From Alloscardovia theropitheci (lineage in GTDB: Bacteria > Actinomycetota > Actinomycetes > Actinomycetales > Bifidobacteriaceae): a DNA stretch of 64,000 nt. The stretch covers positions 1-64,000 of the forward strand of contig NZ_RXLP01000025.1 in the NCBI RefSeq assembly GCF_004332295.1, given 5' to 3'. Of this stretch, positions 1 to 9,000 are shown in pieces. Every line of letters begins with the position of its first letter. The first letter of the stretch is position 1. The notes beneath the pieces are model-generated. The model did not search any database. It was not told the DNA's origin and worked only from the letters and a program-made list of their open reading frames with translations. The position numbers were made by a program, and so were the translations under genes.

Positions 1-2
1 AA

Positions 3-671
3 ACATGGGATGATCATGATAACCAGGATGGTATCCGCCCGGACAATATTAGCGTCAATCTGTTCGCTGACGGGGTGAAGATTAAGACAACCCATGCACG
101 TAAGGATACGGGATGGGTGTATTCGTTTAATAATCTTCCTGTCTACAAGAATGGCAAGAAGATTACCTATACGATTAGTGAAACCCCGGTAGAGGGTTAT
201 ACCAGCACAACAACCGGGTTTAATCTGACGAATAAGCATACTCCAGCATCTACGAGTGTGCGAGTGGTTAAGAAGTGGGATGACAAGGATAATCAGGATA
301 AGATTCGTCCGAACAGTATTCAGGTACAGCTCATGGCTAACAATGAACCATCCGGTTCTTCTGTGACTTTGAGTAAGGATACTGACTGGGAGTATACATT
401 CACAAATCTTCCTGTTTACAAGGCGGGGAAGAAAATCGTGTACACGGTCACGGAAACCTCTACCGTGACAGGATATACGATGACAGGGAACACGAATAAC
501 CAGGGAGTCGTTACTATTACGAATTCTCATACGCCTACCCGTGTTCCTCCTACCCCGCCTACGCCTCACCTTGCACACACGGGAAGTAGTATCGCATGGA
601 TTGTCTGGCTTGTTATCTTCCTTGCTGTCATAGGTGGTGTCGTGGTGTTACTTAACCATACGCGCCGCTAA
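3..671 (+). CDS. Sortase-anchored surface protein with Cna-B repeats (3' end only)
   Basis: The reading frame is open from base 3 with no convincing start, so the gene begins upstream of the window. The visible part has two Cna-B type repeats of about 80 residues, each opening with a W-D-D-x-D-N-Q-D motif followed by I-R-P and ending in an ET-x-GYT segment. Such domains usually carry an intramolecular isopeptide bond and form stalks of adhesins or pilins. A proline-rich spacer (PPTPPTPH) leads to the sorting signal LAHTG, a membrane helix of about 20 residues and the basic tail NHTRR. LAxTG is the class E sortase signal of actinobacteria. The perfect terminator at 741-802 closes the gene. It probably acts as an adhesin carried by the mobile element; the ligand domain is outside the window. 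Confidence 0.88.
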   Translation, partial: TWDDHDNQDGIRPDNISVNLFADGVKIKTTHARKDTGWVYSFNNLPVYKNGKKITYTISETPVEGYTSTTTGFNLTNKHTPASTSVRVVKKWDDKDNQDKIRPNSIQVQLMANNEPSGSSVTLSKDTDWEYTFTNLPVYKAGKKIVYTVTETSTVTGYTMTGNTNNQGVVTITNSHTPTRVPPTPPTPHLAHTGSSIAWIVWLVIFLAVIGGVVVLLNHTRR

Positions 672-740
672 AAATCATAAAGACTTTACCATTTGTTTTG
701 ATCCCCTTAACTTCTCCTCTCAATCAAAGCAATGGTAAAG

Positions 741-802
741 AAATAGGGTCTCATAGAAATAATCATTGACCATAACCCCTTACAGTCTATGAGACCCTAT
801 TT
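741..802. terminator. Long perfect hairpin terminator
   Basis: A 17-bp perfect inverted repeat (741-757 and 786-802, beginning AAATAGGGTCTC) with a 28-nt loop follows the Cna-B gene. The second arm ends in a short T run. It separates the surface-protein gene from the next unit. Confidence 0.8.
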
Positions 803-880
803 TCATAAAAAGTTACCACCTTCACAGTTAACGATGACTCACATTTTTTGAGGTGGTGGAAGGAGACTCAAGAATTTCTT

Positions 881-1579
881 ATGATGAAAAAATATCCCCC
901 TGCTCTATTCTTCAGCGTCTTAGTTATTTTTCTGGCCCTCAGACAAGCCGTTGCGCCTGAGTGGCGGATTACCGTCAGTATCGTTACTCTTTTCTTTCTC
1001 CTGTTCCTGTATTGTCTTGTTTTCCAATCGAGTAAAGATCCCAACCATATTTTGCTCGATCCGCACGCGTCGCGTCGAGATCTTCGACGTGCTTGTCGTG
1101 TGATAAAAAATCTCAAGAATTACACCGTCATAACCATCACCCCCACCTCTAGTGGGTGTGATGTGTGGTTGTTACGTATCCGCAACGGGATTATGACAGA
1201 CACATATCATACGAAGATTCCTCTGTCTTTGGAAGATAGTGCTGCCTGTGAAACACCTGATGATGACCATGTGAGTGTGCTGCATGATATGGAAAAGTTT
1301 ATGGGAACCGACATCCTGGTCGGACACGATATTACCGATTACGTCTATCCTCAGCTCAGTACTGTGTATGACAGGCTACTGCATCATCCGTTAACATTAC
1401 CGTATATTGATACATTGTCGATTACACACTATATTTTCCCGAATTGGACCGATTATTCTTTCACCGCTATGCTTCACAACCTCGATATTGACACCGTGAG
1501 CCCGATGTCCGATTATCACCGGGCGCTTTACGTGTTTTACGCGTTTGAATATTTACGTCGTCATATGTACGACAACTAA
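881..1579 (+). CDS. Membrane-anchored DEDD exonuclease-fold protein lacking catalytic residues
   Basis: About 232 residues. Two hydrophobic helices lie within the first 60 residues, followed by a soluble domain resembling the DnaQ/RNase T exonuclease fold. The expected order of motifs is visible: a beta strand where ExoI should be (VITITPTSSG, without the D-x-E pair), LVGHDITDYVYPQL at ExoII (the His and one Asp are kept), YIDTLSITHYIFP in the middle, and YHRALYVFYAF at ExoIII, where the usual Asp after HRAL is missing. Nuclease activity is therefore doubtful, and a binding role is more likely. The start is taken at ATG 881 or 884 because a GGAAGGAG stretch lies upstream, although its spacing is long. 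The ketopantoate-reductase-like gene follows. The fold assignment is by motif reading only. Confidence 0.55.
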   Translation: MMKKYPPALFFSVLVIFLALRQAVAPEWRITVSIVTLFFLLFLYCLVFQSSKDPNHILLDPHASRRDLRRACRVIKNLKNYTVITITPTSSGCDVWLLRIRNGIMTDTYHTKIPLSLEDSAACETPDDDHVSVLHDMEKFMGTDILVGHDITDYVYPQLSTVYDRLLHHPLTLPYIDTLSITHYIFPNWTDYSFTAMLHNLDIDTVSPMSDYHRALYVFYAFEYLRRHMYDN

Positions 1580-1648
1580 CCCATTCTTATCTACATACAG
1601 TTTTACACAATTTTTGGGTTAATGCTTAATGGAAAGGATAAAGATTTT

Positions 1649-2638
1649 ATGCGTATTTGTATTCTTGGGCTTGGCGTTATTGGAACAACCTATGGGTATG
1701 CGTTTAGCCAAGCAGGACACCATGTAGATCATGTGCTGCGCGATGAGTCCAGTCTTATCGCGCCGCGTACTCTTAATATTCATTTGTATGATTGTCGCGC
1801 GCACCGTCCTGCTAATACGCACATTCATTCGTATGATGTGCATTTAGCGCCTATTCATTCTCACTATGATTTCATTTTTATTAGCGTCAGAAACGGGCTC
1901 TTACAGCAAGCAGTTGATACTATACGATCAAATAGGCTTACAGGTACTTTGGTGATCTTTTGTAACCTATGGGATAACCGATCTGATATTGAGTCGATTG
2001 TTGATGGATACCCGTATATTCTTGCGTTCCCTACAGCCGGCGGATATAAATATCATGGTGCTATCGATAGTGTTCTTTTAGATCATGTCATGGTCGAAAA
2101 CCCGAAGAATACGACGTGTTCGTCGTATCATGATTTGATGAGTCTGTTTACTCATGCTCATATTCAGGTTGAAACCCCTCATGATATGCTCGAATGGATA
2201 TGGATTCATATGGCTATTAACGCGGCCGTGACCGCGACGATCGGTCGAAATGGTGATGTGTCTCGTCCTCAAATTCTTGCCGACGAGTTTATGAAGGATG
2301 CCCACGCCCTGCAAAGAGCTATCCTCACGGTGCGTGAAACCTTACACACAGTCGAAGCACGAGGCGTGGATTTATCCCTGTATCACACTGAGGTTCGCCC
2401 GTATATGATGCCTTCATGGGGTGCGTCTCATGTAATGAAATACATGTTCGCCCATAATGAGCCAGCACGGCGTATTATGCTCATGCATAATGATATGAAC
2501 GATATCATGTATGCGTGTCATAACGTGTATAGGACAGGGGAAGATTATCATCTTGACATGCCGTATTTTTATGAGGCCATGGACACGATTTATAGAAAAA
2601 AACCACAACTTGCTACGGTTTATGAACGTAGACAGTGA
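1649..2638 (+). CDS. Ketopantoate reductase (PanE/ApbA) family oxidoreductase
   Basis: About 329 residues. The N-terminus has a Rossmann nucleotide-binding motif (ILGLGVIGTTYG, the GxGxxG of PanE/ApbA). The C-terminal half is helical, with the N-A-A-x-T segment (INAAVTATIG) where family members have the hinge into the C-terminal domain. The family reduces 2-oxo acids such as ketopantoate with NADPH. ATG 1649 is chosen because GGAAAGGA lies ten bases upstream and the protein then begins directly with the first beta strand. It is odd to find such an enzyme on a mobile element beside an inactive exonuclease fold and with no pantothenate genes. The substrate is unknown, and a housekeeping PanE role is not implied. 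Confidence 0.75.
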   Translation: MRICILGLGVIGTTYGYAFSQAGHHVDHVLRDESSLIAPRTLNIHLYDCRAHRPANTHIHSYDVHLAPIHSHYDFIFISVRNGLLQQAVDTIRSNRLTGTLVIFCNLWDNRSDIESIVDGYPYILAFPTAGGYKYHGAIDSVLLDHVMVENPKNTTCSSYHDLMSLFTHAHIQVETPHDMLEWIWIHMAINAAVTATIGRNGDVSRPQILADEFMKDAHALQRAILTVRETLHTVEARGVDLSLYHTEVRPYMMPSWGASHVMKYMFAHNEPARRIMLMHNDMNDIMYACHNVYRTGEDYHLDMPYFYEAMDTIYRKKPQLATVYERRQ

Positions 2639-2647
2639 CATTTTCTC

Positions 2648-2818
2648 ATGGATGCTTTAGCTCTTGTGTATTTTCTGTCTCTGCCCATTCTCGTGCTCGT
2701 ATCGACAACGTCACATACGAGGAAAGTAAAGATTGGCTGTTTTATTGTTGTCATGCTCATGAATATTCTCATCATCCTTTTCACCCTGTGCCATCTCATG
2801 TTCCCTATCTCTCTCTAG
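2648..2818 (+). CDS. Small two-helix membrane protein (56 residues)
   Basis: A short open frame begins ten bases after the stop of the reductase gene: MDALALVYFLSLPILVLV, then a short polar loop (STTSHTRKVKIG), then a second hydrophobic helix (CFIVVMLMNILIILFTLC). The regular alternation of hydrophobic helix, basic loop and hydrophobic helix is unlikely by chance. No strong ribosome binding site is seen, so it may be translated by coupling to the preceding gene. The function is unknown. It could be a membrane partner of the two preceding genes, or a small holin-like or toxic peptide. Confidence 0.5.
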   Translation: MDALALVYFLSLPILVLVSTTSHTRKVKIGCFIVVMLMNILIILFTLCHLMFPISL

Positions 2819-2835
2819 GAGAGGACATGAAAATG

Positions 2836-2913
2836 CGGGGACAGTCCCTTTACCCCCCTGCTATTTTTTCTGGGAAGAGGTGACAAAACCCAGAAAAATT
2901 GAGACTGTCCCCG
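2836..2913. terminator. Nested bidirectional terminator between convergent genes
   Basis: An outer inverted repeat CGGGGACAGTC / GACTGTCCCCG (2836-2846 and 2903-2913) encloses an inner TTTTTTCTGGG / CCCAGAAAAA pair (2864-2874 and 2889-2898). It lies between the small plus-strand gene and the convergent LARTG gene and can serve both. Confidence 0.7.
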
Positions 2914-2961
2914 ACTTGATATTCACGAAACGACTAAAAAATTTATTCCATTCTCACGGTG

Positions 2962-3714
2962 TTATCCTCGTCTACGTATGACGATGAGCAGCATGGCAGC
3001 CATACTACTCATAAGAGCAAGCCCGGTAAGTGTAGGAATAATATCCATACCCGTGCGCGCTAAGACACGGTGAGATGAGGAAGACTGAGATCGAACAGGT
3101 GGAGTAGCCGGCGACTGAGGAACACGAGGTGTGACCGGTGTTACCGGTGTGGCTGGCGTTACTGGTGGATGTGAGATCGGACGTATACGTATTATCGTGT
3201 TGAGCCCAATACGATACGGGTTTTTAATATCGTTAGGGTTCACTGTCTTACTGGTCGGATCATACCCGTGGATATCTTGTCCTGGAATAATTTCCCACCC
3301 ACTGGGGATACCTGGTAGTGGTGTTGCATCCGCTTGGGACGGATCACTAGGATGATTAGCGTAGACGCGCTCTGCTACCACGTTACCGCCTTCATCGATG
3401 AGCTGGATTTGTCCGAGCTGATGATAGTTGACATCACATACAACGTTGACCATGCTTCCATCGGGATCGATCCCTTGAGCGGGCGTGGTTACTTCGAGCG
3501 AATAATACCCTTCTAACACAGGCGTAGGGATTTCAGGAAACGTGGATGTGCTCGATGTGCCGGTAAAAATCTGCAGGGGTGTTATTTTGTTAAAATTTTC
3601 ATCAGCCACATAGCATGTTGATTGTGCAGCCCTGGCCTGGGGTATAAACCCGAATGTAAGAATACTTGCGATAAGTATCAGTATGGTAGATACTGAGAGT
3701 GTTTTTCTTCTCAT
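2962..3714 (-). CDS. LARTG sortase-anchored surface protein
   Basis: 250 residues. A signal peptide with basic start, hydrophobic core and an ARAA-type cleavage region is followed by a secreted domain containing a MucBP-like stretch (GQIQLIDEGGNVVAERVYAN). Next is a proline/threonine-rich wall spacer (repeated PVTP), the sorting signal LARTG, a membrane helix and the tail RRRG. It should be exported and linked to peptidoglycan by a class E sortase. It is monocistronic, in opposite orientation to its neighbours, with the terminator at 2836-2913 downstream. MucBP-like domains are associated with mucus binding, but the ligand here is not known. The start is the first Met of the signal peptide. 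Confidence 0.82.
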   Translation of the reverse strand: MRRKTLSVSTILILIASILTFGFIPQARAAQSTCYVADENFNKITPLQIFTGTSSTSTFPEIPTPVLEGYYSLEVTTPAQGIDPDGSMVNVVCDVNYHQLGQIQLIDEGGNVVAERVYANHPSDPSQADATPLPGIPSGWEIIPGQDIHGYDPTSKTVNPNDIKNPYRIGLNTIIRIRPISHPPVTPATPVTPVTPRVPQSPATPPVRSQSSSSHRVLARTGMDIIPTLTGLALMSSMAAMLLIVIRRRG

Positions 3715-4075
3715 TCTTTTTCTCTTCTTCTCATTTTTTATCGTGTGTCACGACACAATATTTCCTGATATACAAGTAAGGGGTGCAGGGTGTGACAGTT
3801 TTTATAGTAAACGACAATGAAAAGTCGTATCAGGGTACACGCCAGTAAATATTGATAAAGAGTCTTTGCTGTTTTCCCATGTCTTCGCGTGATGCTCGGC
3901 TGTGTTTATAAAGTATAGTTTTATGGCACACTTCTCGTCCACATGTTTTCGCGTGGGACACGCCGTGGAAAGTGTGTCATAAAACGTTCCAAAAGTCTTT
4001 TCTCTTCTCCCCTATTTTTGATACGTTTATGACACACAATCCGTACATCGATGCGAAAGAATGGAAAGGCTCGTC
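3715..4075. promoter_or_regulatory. Intergenic region with res-like recombination sites
   Basis: This 361-nt gap contains three copies of a TTTATGRCACAC-type motif: 3919-3933 (forward), 3970-3984 (inverted, AAGTGTGTCATAAAA) and 4026-4037 (forward, perfect TTTATGACACAC). They lie directly upstream of the serine recombinase gene, which is how resolvase binding sites (res) are arranged. No gene is seen here. Confidence 0.5.
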
Positions 4076-4657
4076 ATGTTGGTGGGATATGCACGCGTGA
4101 GTACCAGTGATCAAAATATTAATCGTCAAATTGATCTGCTGGCTGCAGCAGGAGTCGATACACGAAATATTTATCAGGAAAAAATCACCGGTACAACTAG
4201 GAAGCGTCCAGAACTTACCCGAATGCTAGAGGAACTCCAACCCCACGACACAGTAATCATCGTGGAATTATCGAGAATAAGTAGATCAACCCAAGATATG
4301 CTCTCCATCATCGAGCAGATTAAAACCAAAGGCGCGTTTATCAAATCATTACACGATACATGGTTAGATACTACAGACGAGAATCCTATGTCAGCTTTCC
4401 TTTTAACCGTTATGGCAGCGTTGAGTCAATTAGAACGCGATCAGCTGTCCCAACGTGTCAAAGAAGGATTAGAATCCGCGAAGAATCATGGTAAGAAACT
4501 TGGCTGCCCTTCTACGGCTAACCCTCAAGCATCAGCAGTCACTGCCATGTATACGGGCGGAATGAAGATCAGCGAGATAAGTAAACAAACACGCTTATCT
4601 CGATCCACCATTTATAGAATCCTACGCTCCGCTCATACCACACGTGTAAAAGACTAG
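4076..4657 (+). CDS. Serine recombinase, resolvase/invertase family
   Basis: 193 residues from ATG 4076, preceded by a GGAAAGG ribosome binding site. The N-terminus carries GYARVSTSDQN, with the catalytic Ser at position 9. The rest of the catalytic domain follows, including ELSRISRSTQDM and the SQLERDQLSQRVKEGLESAK helix E region. The C-terminus is a helix-turn-helix (ISEISKQTRLSRSTIYRIL). The length matches small resolvases and DNA invertases of the Tn3/Hin type. It would resolve dimers or invert a segment by cutting at its own sites, of which three candidates lie immediately upstream. It is encoded within the mobile element and separate from the tyrosine integrase at the right end, so a housekeeping role is likely. 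Confidence 0.92.
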   Translation: MLVGYARVSTSDQNINRQIDLLAAAGVDTRNIYQEKITGTTRKRPELTRMLEELQPHDTVIIVELSRISRSTQDMLSIIEQIKTKGAFIKSLHDTWLDTTDENPMSAFLLTVMAALSQLERDQLSQRVKEGLESAKNHGKKLGCPSTANPQASAVTAMYTGGMKISEISKQTRLSRSTIYRILRSAHTTRVKD

Positions 4658-4682
4658 AAGGCTAGATTTTAAATGTGTGATA

Positions 4683-4859
4683 TTACCATTGTATGTCTGT
4701 AGCATCAGTGTAGTCTTCGTTTGGCTCATGGAGTGCTTCTATAAGAGAGTGTTCCATTCCTGGTATTGACATGAGATACTGTGTTTCTACGATGGACTCA
4801 TTACTATCCTTAGTCAGGATGTGCTTGTTCTTATTGTGTGGGTTTGTTTGTGTCATCAT
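4683..4859 (-). CDS. Truncated YefM/Phd-like antitoxin C-terminal region (58 residues)
   Basis: A short minus-strand frame from ATG 4859 encodes 58 residues. The middle, DSNESIVETQYLMSIPGMEH, matches the characteristic 'S-x-x-E-T-x-Y-L-x-S-x-P' segment that YefM/Phd antitoxins use to wrap their toxin, and an acidic tail follows. The usual N-terminal DNA-binding half is absent: upstream in frame there is a stop (TAA) eight codons earlier. It diverges from the Panacea-Doc pair only 66 bases away. It may be an orphan antitoxin neutralising a toxin elsewhere, or a decaying gene. No clear ribosome binding site was found, so expression is uncertain. Confidence 0.5.
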   Translation of the reverse strand: MMTQTNPHNKNKHILTKDSNESIVETQYLMSIPGMEHSLIEALHEPNEDYTDATDIQW

Positions 4860-4925
4860 GCTTAGATAGTCTTATTGTTTTCGTATATATTTATATATGT
4901 ATATATGGTAGGAAGGAGATTTGTT

Positions 4926-5444
4926 ATGAAAGTGTTAGATGTTGCTGCTCTTTTTATTGACGGGTATGCTCATGATGTGTCATTGACAAATCTCACTCTC
5001 AATAAACTTGTCTATTTTGCTCAGGTTGAAGCATTACGCAGAGATCCTCATTCCGCTTTATTTACCGATGAAATTCAAGCATGGAATTATGGTCCTGTTG
5101 AACCTGTAGTTTATGACACTTTTAAGAAGTATGGAAGTTCCAGGATTTTTACGGTACCTGTTCACGAGTCTTCTTACGAGGCTACAGCTGTAAATATTGT
5201 GGATACTGTTATGGATAAGTATGGGTGGATGACAGCTTTTGACTTGGTCAATTATTCACACCGTGCTGGTAGCGCATGGTCTAAAGTCTATACTGGTGAA
5301 CACCATCGTATTATTACGATTAGTGATATTTTGAACTCATCTGATATACGCATGTATCCACAACGTTTTGGAACATTGGCTGATGCTATTGCTGTGACCG
5401 AGAAAAACTATGAGAACACGTTACGTATTCTAGGTGACGCATGA
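4926..5444 (+). CDS. Panacea-domain (DUF4065, SocA/GepA-like) antitoxin
   Basis: 172 residues from ATG 4926, with a strong AGGAAGGAG site. Recognisable features of the DUF4065/Panacea domain are LTLNKLVYFAQVEALRR near residues 20-37, IQAWNYGPVEPVVYDTFKKYG near residues 50-70, and LVNYSHRAGSAW near residues 103-114. Panacea proteins neutralise many different toxins in bicistronic pairs. The stop overlaps the start of the Doc-like gene by four bases (ATGA), so the two are translationally coupled with antitoxin first. The divergent AT-rich spacer (4860-4925) probably holds an autoregulated promoter. Confidence 0.85.
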   Translation: MKVLDVAALFIDGYAHDVSLTNLTLNKLVYFAQVEALRRDPHSALFTDEIQAWNYGPVEPVVYDTFKKYGSSRIFTVPVHESSYEATAVNIVDTVMDKYGWMTAFDLVNYSHRAGSAWSKVYTGEHHRIITISDILNSSDIRMYPQRFGTLADAIAVTEKNYENTLRILGDA

Positions 5445-5926
5445 GTCCCTATGATTGTCTTATTTTCTCTGTTGAGCAGATTGAATCGTTTACTGAATCC
5501 ATCTGCTCGACACATGATGCTATTCTTCTCTCTTCTCAAGGTCTCAACGTTTCTACTAATCACTCCTACGGGTTAGTGGAAAGTGTTGTTGCAGCAAACT
5601 TTAGTATGTATTATGATCATACGCCTGCTCAATTGCATGGGTTTACTGATATTTTTGATCAGGTGGCACATTTTGCTACTCAGTTATCTACTGATCATCC
5701 TTTTCCTGATGCGAATAAAAGAACAACTGTTGTTACGAGTGTTTCTTTATTGTATCAGCATGGTATTGGATTGTCGTTCACTGATGATCCCGATCCGGTG
5801 CATAATACACTGTATCAGTGGATTCAAGATATTGTAGAACGTAAAATCCCCATCGATGTTTTATCCCATCAATTACGCACTCACGCGTTTCTTATAGAAG
5901 ATACTGTATATAAACCATTCTTATAG
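5441..5926 (+). CDS. Doc/Fic-family toxin
   Basis: 161 residues. The Fic core motif is HPFPDANKRT at residues 86-95. This fits the Doc variant H-x-F-x-x-[AG]-N-K-R and keeps the catalytic His and the Arg. Doc proteins phosphorylate elongation factor Tu, whereas classical Fic proteins AMPylate targets. The Ala in place of Gly in the anion-binding loop is found in Doc, so kinase activity is possible but not shown. The protein is somewhat longer than phage P1 Doc. The gene overlaps the Panacea antitoxin by four bases and ends at the terminator 5973-6019. It likely stabilises the mobile element. Confidence 0.85.
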   Translation: MSPYDCLIFSVEQIESFTESICSTHDAILLSSQGLNVSTNHSYGLVESVVAANFSMYYDHTPAQLHGFTDIFDQVAHFATQLSTDHPFPDANKRTTVVTSVSLLYQHGIGLSFTDDPDPVHNTLYQWIQDIVERKIPIDVLSHQLRTHAFLIEDTVYKPFL

Positions 5927-5972
5927 TGGGAATACTTTTATAATCTCCACGGATGAATACGGAATAAAAATG

Positions 5973-6019
5973 TACGGGGTGATGGTTTGGCACTGTGTTA
6001 TGTAAGTCATCACCCCGTA
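5973..6019. terminator. Bidirectional terminator between Doc and relaxase genes
   Basis: A perfect 12-bp inverted repeat, TACGGGGTGATG (5973-5984) and CATCACCCCGTA (6008-6019), lies between two convergent genes. Confidence 0.75.
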
Positions 6020-6031
6020 TTGTGTGTTATT

Positions 6032-9000
6032 TTATTCTATGCTCGCTGAATAGTTTTGCTGCTGAATACGTTGTTGTGTTTGTTCTTGGACGTACTGTTG
6101 TTTTTCTTCGTGTTGTTTGATGATTTGTGTGATGTGATGGCGTACGTATTGGTCGCTGTCTGTTTGCATGCTGATGGGTAGTTCATCGATGATGGTGTCC
6201 ATGATAGTGTGATGATATTCTACAGCATTTGATCGTGTGAGGTTTTCTGGTATCATCTGGTCTGTTAATGCTTGCCATAATGGGCTGGTTTCTTCCTGGT
6301 TGTTGGTACGGGTAACGACAGTGGCTGTTGCTTTTTCTTGCATCGTCATGTGCTCATATGCGTTAGTGAGGAATTCTTTGTCATGTTCTCGGTTTCCGCT
6401 GGTTATGAGCGTGTATGTGACGGTCTCATTGTTTTCTTGGCTTCGCGTATCGGTGAAAAGACTTTCTGTGAGTTCGCTATCCGTAGTTGTGAGGATGTGG
6501 GCGTGGGGATGCTTCTCCTGATATTCCTGGGCTTGGATGGGGTTGGCAGCGATATAGATGGTGTTTGTTGTAGTGTTCATGTGTGTTTTCCTGTGCGTGT
6601 GTGGTGGGGTTGGTTGGTTGTTTTTGTAGTCGTATATTTGTGTGGTCAGGTTTGTTCTCCATGCTGCTAACAGTGGGGTAACATCTGCTTTTATACGATC
6701 TCCCAGGGGTGCGAAATTGTTAGTGATAGAGTGTTCTGCCCTGTAGATGAGTACGCTTTTGATGAGATTCATATATGTGTGGTAGGCGCGGGTTGCTACC
6801 ACCGGCAGGGAGTTTTTGCCCTGGATAACTTTTTGCCATGCGGTGGGATTGCTCAGACTTTTAGCCGCTTGTCTGTCTAATGCTTCTTCGAGCATTTTGT
6901 CGGCTTGTTCCAGCATGTGTAATTGTGCTGGTGTTTTCTCTGTTACATGTTGAGGCGTGTAGGTGGTTAAGTACCCATACTTGCCTAAGCGGCTTGTCCC
7001 ATGATGCGGGCTACTAATCTGGTTGAGACTACGGGTGAGAACACTGATAGTATCACCTTCATGCATTGTAGTGAATAAATGCTGATCCGCATCACTAACC
7101 TTGATGTCACTGTGTCCTTTTACTCGGTGAGTAATAATCTGATTCGCCTGGCGTGGGTCAATCATATATGCTTTCCCATAAGCAGTAATCAGCTCACTCC
7201 ATCCTGGCTGTGTCTTCATGGCTTGGATCTCGTGCTCACTGTATAGAGAGGTCATAGCCTGTATGAGATCGTCTTCTACCAACACGTTTTGTAAGTATTG
7301 GCGTTCCGCGAGCAGTGTACTGATGGAGTGAGTCTGATTATTGTATTGCGTGCGACTTCGTGTAGCGAGCACGGTAGGGGTAGAGGCACATACCTGGTTG
7401 AGGTATGCGTCAGCTAACTCGGATTCTGTTGGTTCTATATCTTTGTCAGTGTAATACTTTTCAGGGTCAGGGTTGGTTGACTCGTATGCCCAGTATTTTT
7501 TACCGTGTTTTTCTTGTTCACTGGCTTTGGTTTTAACCCAGTTCGCATGATCATTATCTGCTAGAGGCGCAAGCTGTACATAAATCTCATTGCTGGTTTT
7601 CCCACGAGTTTGTGCCACATACAGGCTTGCACGGTTGAGGATACTGTCCGTGTTGATGATCACGCGTGCTTTATCGTAGGTTGCGCCTTGTGCGAGGTGG
7701 ATGGTGGATGTGTAGCCGCCTTGCGCGTATTGTTTGACATACCAGAAAGGCAGGCGTGCAGTTTCCTCATTTTGTGGGTTTTTCACTTCTACTATCTGGC
7801 GTTCGATGTCGACGTTGGTGATAGTCCAGTGGTCTCCGTTATGCACACGCTCCCCGAGGCTGGTGGTGATGTTTCGCCCGGTGTTTTTACGCGTGATAAT
7901 ATGATCGCCTTTCCCGTAGGAGACCCCGTCGGCGAATTCTGTGCGAAGTGCGGGGTTGGTTTCTACTTTTCCTTGTGCCATTAAATCGAGAGTGAATCGT
8001 TCGTTCATGTGGGCAACGGTGTCATTGTCCGCGGCCATTAAGATCACGTCATAGCCGTGGGCAAGATCTGTGAGTGTGTCACTGTAGGCTTTTTCACTCA
8101 TAGCATCCTCACTCATACTCTGATGAATACGATTCATATTCCTGTAGTCGCGTATTGCACTGTAGGTGCCATCCTTACTCAAGATTCCATCGCGTAAGTC
8201 TTGTGTGATGTGTGCTTCATGCTCATCCGTGAAACGGAACAGTGTGGTCAGCTGTGCGTAATGGTCTTTGCCTTGTAAGTATGTTTCATATAAGGCTCCA
8301 CTTCCTTCTCCGACAGCGCCTAACTGCATGTGATCGCCCGTGTAGATGACACGCGTATTATGATCGGCTGCTAGCTGGGAAAGTTTGGCGAGGTCGGTAC
8401 TGGAGGCCATTCCTGCTTCATCCACAATGAGCACACTATTATCAGGAATAGTGTATTGCGCAAGCTGCGTACGGTCGCGTACGAGCTGGGCGCGCAGATT
8501 TTTCTTCTCTTCTATGCTCACTGTAGGGTCGGAAAGTTGTTGCTCGATGCGCTGAATATTTTTTGCTACCGCGTGGTGAGTGTTCTCGGTAAGGATGGCT
8601 GCAATGTTAGCGCATGTAATGTTCATGCTCTCACTCATCTCTTCGGCAGCTCTGGTCGATGGTGCAGATCCTATGAGATGACCCTCGCCGAGAGTGTGGT
8701 CGATGACGTATTTCATGGCTTTGAGCGTGGTCGTTTTCCCGGTTCCTGCTGCACCAATGATACTAAATATGTGACGCTTCGTGGTCAACGCTGCTACTGC
8801 TGCATCATACTGGTCAACAGAGAGTGGATAGCGTGTTTGCTGATTATACTGGTCCAGAAGATCAGTGACTGTTTCCCTGTCGAGTAACCCGTTGTCATGC
8901 GTAGTATCAATAAGAGTTAGAAGATTTTTTTCGGCATCCATGAGCGTGATTGACGCGTAGAGTGAGGTGCCTTTTTTCATATCGAGCACACTCACATGGT

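Noticed and set aside
2635..2883. 82-residue plus-strand frame after the reductase gene
   Set aside because: It has no ribosome binding site and runs through a terminator; the frame at 2648-2818 with two clean membrane helices is more convincing.
4076..4657. Serine recombinase as the integrase of the element
   Set aside because: It is a short resolvase/invertase type and lies far from the tRNA-derived end, where a complete tyrosine integrase is found.
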